A stretch of 64,000 bases of DNA, from contig OX459104.1 in assembly GCA_949775045.1 (NCBI GenBank), forward strand, positions 13,005,655-13,069,654. The letters run 5' to 3'. A program made the position numbers and the translations under genes. The notes under the pieces are model-generated. The model saw only the letters and a list, made by a program, of their open reading frames with translations, did no database searches and was not told the origin of the DNA. The first letter of the stretch is position 1. Each line of letters opens with the position of its first letter. Of the stretch, positions 54,787 to 64,000 are shown in pieces. This stretch comes from Metridium senile (lineage: Eukaryota > Cnidaria > Anthozoa > Actiniaria > Metridiidae).

Positions 54787-57700
54787 ATGTCTGGTCTCGT
54801 AAAAGCAAAGAAATACGACTGGAAAGACTCTAATTTGGCTCTCTTTGGGTCAGACTTGGAGAAAAATGTAAGTAGTTGGTGTTTATTTCAGTGAATTTAT
54901 CTGGAATTTTGATATTTTAGGCAAGTTTTAATAATAGATGTACGACGTATTTTAATGAATGTCAAAATCAATATAATTTCCAATTGAATTCTTCCTTGCC
55001 TCACTTCACTAGAGATGTAACAATTTAGAAAAGTTTCAGTTGAGTCTCGTAAAAATGTTCAGTTTTAAATATCTAAATCAGTTTCTACTCGTACGTGTTT
55101 GTAAGAAGGTCGTCCGTAATTCATGGTATTTAGCAAGCTAATTGACCGTGCTATCGCATTGCAACTAGAAATATCTACTGGCTAGCTTGCAAATCAGAGC
55201 TATTTAATAATTGATTGACATTTAATGGAACATATTCGAAGGTTTAATCGTATTTCCGGTATGGCCAAATTCTGAAAGTAAAAATATTATCTAAGGGTGT
55301 TGTACAAACAGTAATTTAATACTTTAAAAACCAATCTTCCGTTTTATAAGCGTAGACAAATGTCACAAATGAATAAATAAAATAATTAAAAACGCTCTTG
55401 GACTAAAAGTAGGTTTTTTAGAAGTATTTATGTCGTAATTATTCCCTAAAGACTTTAACCAATGTATGATTTCAGCTATATAAACTTTAATATTGCTCTG
55501 GGTCCAGGTGCCTTCGTTCAAATTGTTCGATTGTATATTTCAATTTGTAATCTTTAATGATTCATTTATTTTGTTTACGTGTGGTTAATTGAGCATAAAT
55601 GTTTTCTAGAATATTCATTCTCACTGCTGGAAACGTCAAAAACAACTACAAACAATATAACAGTAAAACGTACGTGGGGCACAGTTCAAAACAACTAGGA
55701 ATAAGAACTTGTATTCCAATAGTTTGTACGTGATCGATGTTGAAAGACAAAAGGCAAAGAATCTTATTCCCAAAATATTTGAATTGAGTTGAAATTTCTA
55801 GTCGAAATTGACATAGGAACGTGTTACAATTAGCCGAGAAGGACTATTCTGATGATTCTTAATAAAAAAGTCACACATTTATTTATCTATTTACCATAGT
55901 AAGAGGCTTAAATATATGCTCTGGTTTGAGAACTGACTGCTGTGCCAGGAGACAACCCCCTGCCCTTTTCGAAGAGCACAACAGGATCTTTTACGTCATC
56001 CTTAACTTATATAGGAATTAACTTAGAGTGAAGGCAGACAGGACCTCCGGCTTTACGTCCTTATCTGAGAAGACGAGGCACATAGAGAGTAAAGTGTCTT
56101 GCCCAAGTACACAACATAACCGCCTAGCTGTCCCGGGAATCGAACCCAGACCATTATAGGCCAGGAATTCGGTCCCCTGACCATTACGCCTCTCACATGT
56201 TTTTAATACAATTTTTTTCAACTGATCCTCATTTAGTTTCAAAAGAGAAACGATTGTGTATGATTTGGTCTCTCTTGATAATTTGGGGTTACTTCAGAAG
56301 AAACTTATTTATCATAACAAAAGCTCTGTGGCCTGCCATTGTGAACAACCGGCCTGGTCCATGCATGTGTTATATTTTGTCATAGGATGTGACATGTTGC
56401 CCATAGAGTAACAATGATATTGCGTGACGTTTGTTACGTGACAGGAAATCAAATTGGCCAACCACACCCCAACCTCCTTCTTTTTTCCCTTCTCACTTCT
56501 TTTCAAAATGACATGGGCACTGTGAGGTGCAAGAGCCTGGGAAATAGATTGAATGGGCTCATATAAGGATGATTATCTACTAGCTGATCCAAGTCACTCC
56601 CAGTTCTGTGTCAAACGTTTTGTTTTGGCTCAGTTTTGTTCAGTTTCATCTAGACTGAAATGGAATGAAGCTTAATTTGTAAGATACTAAAATAAAATTC
56701 CAAAGCTGGATATACTGGTTCATGTTGTTGTTTACAAGCTCAATTCCAGCATGTAGGCATGCTTCACAATGCTAATTGTCAAATGGTGGTTCATCCTCTC
56801 TGTACCGGACACAGTCTATGTAATTCAATAGAAACAACAAAAGACTGCAATTTAAACAAAGAACAAAGCTAACAAAGAATACAATAGGTTTCCAGTACAC
56901 AGCAGAGGATCGAGCCCAAATGGTGTTCTACGATGTAGAGGTGTCTCTATGTTTGTATACGAAGAAACAGAATACAAGCCATAATTAATTTCTTTTCTTC
57001 AACATTTTTTAGGTCAAGAAGGAATCTGCTGCAGGCGAGCCGGCCTGGGAAGGAGCTGGAACTAAGGTTGGCCTTCAAATCTGGAGGATTGTCAAATTCA
57101 AGGTATACTTATAATAATACCTATACACATGTGTTAATTTAATCAATGTTATCAGATAAAAGGTGTTACTATGGAAACATTGTGTTCTTTCAGGTAACCC
57201 ACTGGCCCAAGGAGGATTATGGTAAATTCTTCAATGGCGACTCCTACATTGTGCTGCACACTTACAAGAAGGATCCCAACAGCGAGGTATTTATAATTGT
57301 AAATTCTAGAACAGAGTGCGCTTAAACATTATTCAAATCTGCGCGCCATACATTATAACGAATTACTCATGTGTAACGATCACTGATGAAGGTCTAAGTG
57401 TAGATCGGAACGTCTGAATAAATGAAACCAAAATCAGGCCAGAGTCAAACCAATTGATATTTTAGCGATGTATTTAATAGAGAATAATACAATGGGTACA
57501 CAGAGATATGGAATTTATCTTTGAGTGTTTTAATTTGATATCCCATAATTTAGCTCAGCGAAGCCAGCTGAGTTGACCTTCGGAACAAACACAAGGTCAA
57601 CCAATTAGAATTGAGGATTCAACCTCGTATTTTGATTAGCATTTCCCATTATTCTGCCAAGATAATTTATGAGATATCTAATTGGAACACTCTTATTCCA

Positions 57701-60700
57701 ACTCCATATATCCAAGCTTCCATGTATTCATCTGTTTTTAATATAAACAAAAATATTTGTATGCAAAAAATGTATAATTATTCTATTTTTACTTGTACAA
57801 TTATCATATATTTTTACATGCATGTGTTCAAAAAATGTGATATTTCTTAGCTAGGGTCAGAAATCGCTGTAATTAAACCACTATTATTTATAGATTATAT
57901 AATAATGTAAATGCAATGGGAGGTATCGATATAATAATTATTTATACCATCCCTCTTCTACACAAACTGTATATGATAATAAGATATTGCTGTCAGAGCT
58001 AGCTCGTTTGATGGGAAGAAAGACACTACACAATCTGGTTGGATATATTTTAGCTATGTGCAAAAACACATAGCCACTTTAATATACAACAATAACATAT
58101 GTAAAAAGGTCAAATTAACACTGATATGACCAATTAAAAGTTAAACCCATCAAAGGTGAGGGCTATACACGCCATCATGTAATCCTTAAAAGGAAATTAT
58201 GACCGGATGGAAAGGGGAGGAGGTGGGATTTCAAATTAAAACTGATAAATGGCAGTGGCACCTTTACCCTGGCAAATCAATTTTCAGTGGCAATTCAACT
58301 TGAGAGGGGGGACGGTCAAATTGAAATCTGTGCACCCGTGCCCAGTCTCCCCACTCACCCTTTCCAACCAAACGTGATTTTATAATAAAAACGAGGAATG
58401 GTATAAAAACTCTATTGCTTACAATATCTCCTATAATTAACAATGTGAATTGAGACATGATGTTCAAGTTGTCAGTGCAAGGGTTGGATTCTAAATCAAA
58501 TAGCATATGACTGGATAAGATTCTTGGTCGAGGCTGCAGGTTATAAAACCTGATTTGCAATAGTTCATGAGTTGAGCATTATTGATATCGTAGAAATCTA
58601 AAGTTTGATAAAGATTTATTTCAGCTAGAGTTGTGGAATCTCTGTGCAAAGTTGTAAGTTGCTCTCTTTGTCACTTGAATGCAGGAGAACTTTATGTGAT
58701 GTTAAAAAGATGCTCAATACTTGAATGTCCAGGCACAGACATGCAATTGGAGTCACCCTTTCTCATCCTTCCTGTTGCTTTAATGGCTGGTGTCATTTAG
58801 ATAATGTGACATTAATTGTGAGTTCTTACCATTCAACAGGAGCTGTCCTATGACCTTCATTTCTGGATTGGTAAGCAGTCTTCCCAGGATGAGTATGGTA
58901 CAGCAGCCTACAAGACTGTAGAACTAGACACCTTTGTAAGTAACACCTAATTGTTTTATTCTTTACATGGCTCAAGGGGGCTCATATATGTATAAATTGT
59001 GTATGCTCGCTGATCATCAATTTCCAAAAACATCCCAAGGATGTCCTTTTAAAAGGACTCGGCATGGGCTATTGCAATTCAGCATTGCAATTGAGTCCAA
59101 ATATACTAAGTGCCCATAATAAATCTTATTTCTAATGTATTTGCTTATAGCTGGGATGTGGGTTAAAAAATATCAATAAGATATATAATAATAATGTCAG
59201 ATACTCCAACCATGAACACTTTGAGTTGCTTGTTATTATAGTGTTCACGGTTTGAGTATTCTCACTGTAAATATATATGTGATTGACATTTATTTCTTGT
59301 GATTAGTTGGGTGACAAGCCTGTTCAGCATCGTGAAGTTCAAGATCATGAGTCTTCCATGTTCAAGAGCTACTTTGACAAGTTCACCCTCATGAAGGGAG
59401 GGTAAGCATAGCCAATGATCATTGACACACTTGCCTACAACTAATTAAGGTTTCAATTCTGAAGTATTGTCCTTTTCACCGTTGAGTTCACTGGCAGCCC
59501 AACTAGTTTCTATGACAATTTTTTTATGAGAATTAATTTTTTTTACCGTGCGCCATATTAATAAAAAATCTGATCTTTTATTATTCCTGTTGTGTATTTG
59601 TTTGAATGTGCGCGGATGGGATTCCTGTTGCTTTCTCGAAAACTTGCGTGGTGTCGAGGAGGGTAGATACAGCTACTTGCAATATCTTGTGTGAAAGTCG
59701 CATGCGTTTCTCGATTCCGCACAAAAAACCATCCACCACAGGAAGCCCACACATGCGCTCAAGTCAAGTAGCAAATTTTTTTTTCAAGAGGCGTGAGGTA
59801 AAAAATAATATTCTTTGGTTTAAAAGAAATCCTCAGATAGACTATTTGGGCTGCCTGTGTTCAGCTCAGAGACCATGCATGATAGTTCCAAGTCAAGGTT
59901 CGCGTTGCTGTGCATGATAAATTATAGTTGCTATGTGTGTCAACTCAAACCTCAACTTGGAACTATTATTCATGGTCATTGAATGGAACTGCATGTGAGT
60001 GTCTGTGAGCTAGATACAATTAAGTCAGATAGTTTTGACTATATGTTACTGTCTTAAATGCATGCTTACACAAGAATCTCTCTCAACAGAGCTGATACTG
60101 GGTTCAGACGTGTGACACCTGAAGCTTACAAGCCTCGTCTGATGCAGTTCACCAGGGAAGGGGTAAGTTTTAACCTTTAGATGTTGATGATTAATTATTA
60201 TGGTTATGATTATGACTGCATGATAATGTTGATGATAATTGGTGGTGCCAATGATAAGTCACAGTAGACCGTAATCTTCATGGTTTAAATCCAAAACCTC
60301 AGCCTCAATAGCGTGTAATACATTCTTTAGAATTTGACTACAGCTTGCAGTAATTTAAGGAATGTACACATTATCAAATGATTAAAGCTAATTGAAACAC
60401 TTCAAAATTCCATGGACTGTATAGTCAAATTACAAAAACTGCTATGTATATACATATATATATATATTGTGTATTGATATTTCAGAAAAAGGTCCGTTGC
60501 ACTGAGAAAGCCATGAAAAGAACCAATATGACGGATGGTGATGTGTTCATTGTTGATCTTGGTATAGATGTCTACCAGGTAAATTAATATATATTGACCT
60601 TTATCATCATCAACTAACACAATTGTACACCGAAAGGTACACTGTTTTCTTATAATATGCAAAGTTTTGTACAACAGTATTGATTTGATGACAAAAAGTC

Positions 60701-63700
60701 AGAAACTCAAAAAGGATTGAAATTAAACGTGCAACCACCATATATTTTTCAAATGTTTTGGTTGAATTTTTCCCATAGTTATTCAAGTGTTCTTGTTTTA
60801 GAACTCTCAAGCCTCTCGATCCAATATTTTTAGCAATAATTTTGAAGCAGCCATCTTGATTTGAGAACATTTGTTTTCAGTGTTGTCTACTGTTGACCTA
60901 AAACTGGAATTAAAAAAAAAAAACAGTATTAAGGTGACTGGCTACTTTTGAACGCCATTGAACGTTCGATTCGAGCCCACGGTGTGCGCGCGCACAGAAA
61001 CCGCTGAATAAAATACAAAATTTTATTTAGGAACGATACACGTTTTGAGCTTCAACAGGGCAAAACCATCGAATTTTGCACGGGACTCCATACTTTCGTT
61101 ATGCTTAGTTGAAAGAACCTAATAAAATCTACGTTATATTAAAGTTTTTCAAAAAGTTAATTTTTCTAACATACAAAAAAATCGATTTTCGTAGGATTTT
61201 TTGTCCGACTTCATGCGAGTTTTGAAAGCACTGAAAGGACAAAATACGACAGATCAAGACATTTCTTTGTCTTTTATTCAAAACCATCCATTTTGTATTT
61301 TAGAATGATTCATTACCCGGCATTTGTGCGTTATATAGTATGAAAAAAACTATTTTCTTATGAGTTGTGATTTTTTTCATATCGCTTCCGTTTTCGCAAG
61401 TTTTAATTTTTTCAAAATCTCGCGCGTAGGCATCCATTAAATGTTGATTATCTCGAAAACACGTTCGGGACACCACATTTTTCTTTTCATATTTGGAATC
61501 AGCATTAAATTTCACAATAAAAAATCGTTGTTTGAAGAAAAGTTTAACATTATTTCCAAAAGTAGCCAGTCACCTTAAGGAGATTTTGACTAAATTCAGT
61601 GTGCAACTTTTAATGAATGAAAATGTTGAAACTGATGTTGTGACTGCCTATATTTATAAGATGTATTAATTAATGTGATCAGTAAAACGTAATGTTCAAT
61701 TGTTTGTTTTCTGTCATTTAGTGGAATGGTAAAGAAGCCAACAAGGATGAAAAGTATGCTGCTCAGCAGTTTATCCAGAATCTTGAGGTAGGCCCTAAAA
61801 TGGTATTTTGAACGAACGTGAGAGTTGAGAAATCATTCCATAATAATAGCATATGTAGAAATTTAATAATTGTGCTTGCAATCACTCCCTCCCCCCTTAG
61901 TTTGTACTTGGCTTGGTATTGCAGGGAAGAAATGAAGTTAGCAAATAGTAAATAACTCACTTTTTTAACGTCTCTCTAAACTATTTAGCCAGGCACAAGT
62001 GTCCTACTAATTTGGGAGGCTCAGACCTACTCTCACTACCCCTTGATTAAATATTTTAGCACACAACTGCTCACATGTTGATTTTTGGGAAGGGAGGAAA
62101 ATCGGATAACCGTACCTGGAGAAAAACCCTTGGAGAGAACAACACACCAAACTCACATATAATCCTTACCAGAGCTGAGACTCAAACTTGGACTACAGCG
62201 GTGTGGAGAGACGCCCATTAAACCAATACCCCAGTTATTCTGCTCACAAAGCAAATCAATTCCGCAAATTGCTTAAAAATGAATTTGTAAAGCTAGCCGT
62301 CAAAAATATTGTTTACTGAAAATTGTCTTCCAATAATTTAGCTCTTGTATGTATTTCCTATTGATAATTGTATTCTATTATTTGTAGTCTGAACGTAGTG
62401 GCAAAGTCAAGTCTCACAACCTTGGTAAGCTAAGATCATTATGCATTTAACTGTTTTGTTTCCTCATAGATTGTTAGGAAATCGGAGGGGGAAGGCTTTA
62501 TTAGGGCAATCCAGCACCAAATTGAAACATCGTTAAGGATTGGTTTAAAAAAACAATAGAGTCTTTCCAAACAATTGCCCTAAACCTAACCAAACAATAG
62601 CGGTACTGTATTAGGTGGCCAACCAAAACGCAGCTTTCGACTGGTGCTGTACATGTATTACTGCGTTATTACCACCGATTTCATTACACAAGTTGTGTAA
62701 ATATATTACTAGTGGGGGAGAAATTATAAATATGGCTTAAAACTAGCTAAAAATCATCCAAAAAGTATTTAAATACATCACAACAACTACAGACAAAGTT
62801 TAGTAACATTTTATTGAAAAAAAATAAATAAAAAAAAATCCACTGAATACAAGTGATTTGCTTGGGCTGCCTGTGGTCAATCAAACACAATTTGTCTAGA
62901 AAAATATTTAATTACGTGAACTGTAAACAACGGTCGATGTAAACATAAAACAGGTAGAAATGTTATTTTAAAGAGAAAATTGAGCCAAAAATACAATTGT
63001 CTTATGAAAGACAATGTTTGAAACTGAATTTTTTTTTTTTATAGATTGTTCTTTGAACTGTCGTTGACGACTTGTTTGTAAAATGTCTAGACAAATTGTG
63101 TTTGATTGACGAAAGAGAATCGCCAACTCCCTTCACAAACTCTGTTGGGCGCGTAGTATTGAAATCGGTGGTAATGGGTTAATTGTAAGAAGTATTAAGG
63201 GGGCCGTGTAAGGGTTTTCTGTCAGGGATATTGTAAGATCGTCCCTACTTCTACACAAAGTCTCCAAGGAAACTATTTATAGTTTGATCCAGTGATCTAC
63301 AATCTTGTACAAAAATGTTGACAGAATTTGATTTTTTGAATAAAAACTGCACAAAAACGTATTTTGGTCTATTAAATCCTACCCCTCTCTCCCCCTAAAT
63401 CAATGTTGCATGGCGGCTCAAGCATTGTCAAACCCAACCATACCAACATTGATCAGGGGGGAGGGGGGGTTGAGGGCCTTTGTAGTTTGCAATTGATGCG
63501 AACAATAATGATTGTAAAAAAATTGTCAACTATTTTTGTCCAAGATTATAGCATGATATTCGCGTTGGATGGATGGATGAATGAATGATATGATTGAATG
63601 GATGCATGCATGGATGGACGAAGGAATGAATGTTTTTTAGTCTCGGACTAACTGTTTTTGTTTGTATTCAGACATGCAGAGTGTATCAAGCATGCATCCT

Positions 63701-63745
63701 AAGCTGGAGAGTGTCATCCCTGAAGGAAAACCAAAGAAGGACAAG
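54787..63745 (+). CDS. Gelsolin/severin-like protein, copy 2; first 10 exons (3' end outside window)
   Basis: Exons: 54787-54867, 57013-57102, 57194-57286, 58840-58935, 59307-59401, 60090-60162, 60486-60578, 61722-61787, 62388-62424, 63672-63745. They total 798 nt, 266 codons. Each intron has the same position and phase as in copy 1. Exon 3 is one codon longer and exon 10 one codon shorter. G1 and G2 are complete: [69 protein letters not shown] and YQWNGK. G3 must lie beyond the window. Exon 4 differs from copy 1 at about 4 of 32 residues. Exon 10 is more diverged ([15 protein letters not shown]). Unless G3 is lost, this is a functional tandem paralogue of the actin-severing protein. The last donor is AAG|GTGGAT, weaker than in copy 1. 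Confidence 0.9.
55940..56197 (-). mobile_element. tRNA-derived SINE (family S2)
   Basis: Minus strand: head AGGCGTAATGGTCAGGGGAC with box B GGGTTCGATTCCCGGG, then TTGGGCAAGACACTTTACTC, GATAAGGACGTAAAGCCGG and GTAAAAGATCCTGTTGTGCT. The order of head and body is typical of polymerase-III SINEs in marine invertebrates. In intron 1 of gelsolin copy 2. Confidence 0.82.
56395..56640 (+). promoter_or_regulatory. Third (orphan) copy of the gelsolin promoter module
   Basis: Shares AATGATATTGCGTGAC and TTTGTTACGTGAC with gelsolin copy 2, GGGAAATAG with copy 1, then TATAAG at 56562-56567 and TCACTCC at 56594-56600, followed by CTGTGTCAAACGTTTTG. No MSGL-type exon follows. A downstream block (CCAAAGCTGGATATACTGG to ACAATGCTAATT, 56699-56790) matches sequence upstream of copy 1 at 31760-31860. 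Confidence 0.65.
57300..58830. other. Intron 3 of gelsolin copy 2
   Basis: Contains TCATTTAGATAATGTGACATT and TGAATGTCCAGGCACA shared with intron 3 of copy 1 (37615-37720). It otherwise lacks the MITEs found there. Confidence 0.55.
60929..61578. mobile_element. Foldback element (650 bp) with TTAAGGTGACTGGCTACTTT ends
   Basis: The terminal repeats TTAAGGTGACTGGCTACTTT and AGTAGCCAGTCACCTTAA are inverted. A solo left end occurs at 39904-39970 in intron 6 of gelsolin copy 1. Here the element sits in intron 7 of copy 2. Confidence 0.85.
61961..62243 (-). mobile_element. tRNA-derived SINE family S1, copy 2
   Basis: Reverse of the same layout: tail AACGTCTC and TTTAGCCA, then CTCACTACCCC, GGGAGGAAAATCGGATAACC and GGAGAAAAACCC. 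The head has a diverged box B CAAGTTTGAGTC. Confidence 0.8.
62440..63660. other. Intron 9 of gelsolin copy 2
   Basis: AT-rich. The segments AATTACGTGAACTGTAAACA region (about 62870-62930) and 63100-63190 carry the matching phrases ACAAATTGTGTTTGATTG and ACCACCGATTTCATT versus GAAATCGGTGGTAAT, so 62670-63180 is probably a loose foldback element. Confidence 0.5.
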
Positions 63746-63825
63746 GTGGATGGGGTTGGATGATGTTTGTTGCACTTGCACTCACTTAAGCACGTCGTGT
63801 AAAAACATTCTCATCACTCTCGTTT

Positions 63826-64000
63826 GTACACACCTAATTCAATAAAGGTTGAAGGAGCGAACGGCGATTGGCGATTGCATGACCGAAAGGAACTGTGGGT
63901 AATACGAATTCCTTCTTGTTCGTTTCTAAATTACCCAAACAATGCCTCCACCGTTCAGCGAAACCTACCGGCGACACACCATCTAAGGTCATCGCTGAAC
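63826..64000. mobile_element. MITE family E, copy 2 (truncated by window end)
   Basis: TACACACCTAATTCAATAAA, then GAACGGCGATTGGCGATTGC and GACCGAAAGGAACTGTGGGT, then the inner palindrome CCTCCACCGTTCAGCG. It lies 80 bp after exon 10 of gelsolin copy 2. Confidence 0.85.

Overview
The window looks like animal nuclear DNA, most likely from a cnidarian and perhaps an anthozoan. The reasons are AT-rich DNA, short exons with canonical GT-AG introns, and very dense small inverted-repeat transposons, SINEs and non-LTR retroelements. The species cannot be named from the sequence alone. There are no operons, CRISPR arrays, rRNA genes or convincing functional tRNA genes.

Left part (0-16 kb). A seven-exon tetraspanin gene (minus strand, 150-6220) lies head-to-head with a three-exon nuclear gene for mitochondrial elongation factor Ts (plus strand, 6764-8880). 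They share a roughly 540 bp intergenic region holding a G-quadruplex-prone GGGGA tract. Downstream lies a 5'-truncated CR1/L2-like LINE (minus strand, 9684-11994) with a nearly complete reverse transcriptase interrupted by one frameshift. After it comes a two-exon EamA/DMT-type membrane transporter (minus strand, 13499-15807).

Middle part (16-31 kb). This is repeat-rich and gene-poor: a second decayed LINE tail, several MITEs, minisatellites and microsatellites. The only gene is an intronless class A GPCR (plus strand, 23262-24203) with an NAxxY-type TM7 and no visible conserved TM3 cysteine.

Right part (31-64 kb). Two tandem, same-orientation paralogues encode three-domain gelsolin/severin-like actin-binding proteins. 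Copy 1 (31936-52482) is complete with 14 exons and 376 codons. Copy 2 starts at 54787 and runs off the window after exon 10. Exon boundaries and phases match one for one. Each copy has a TATA box about 30 bp upstream of the same TCACTCC initiator, and a third copy of this promoter module lies in intron 1 of copy 2. The introns are full of MITEs, tandem repeats and one large foldback element of about 4.6 kb (46.6-51.2 kb).

The most informative signals are the gelsolin tandem duplication with its orphan promoter, a transposon seen in both filled and empty sites of one duplicated segment, two 141-bp MITEs differing at about 3 positions, and a five-copy dispersed repeat with a conserved short reading frame. 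No clearly new biochemical system is evident.
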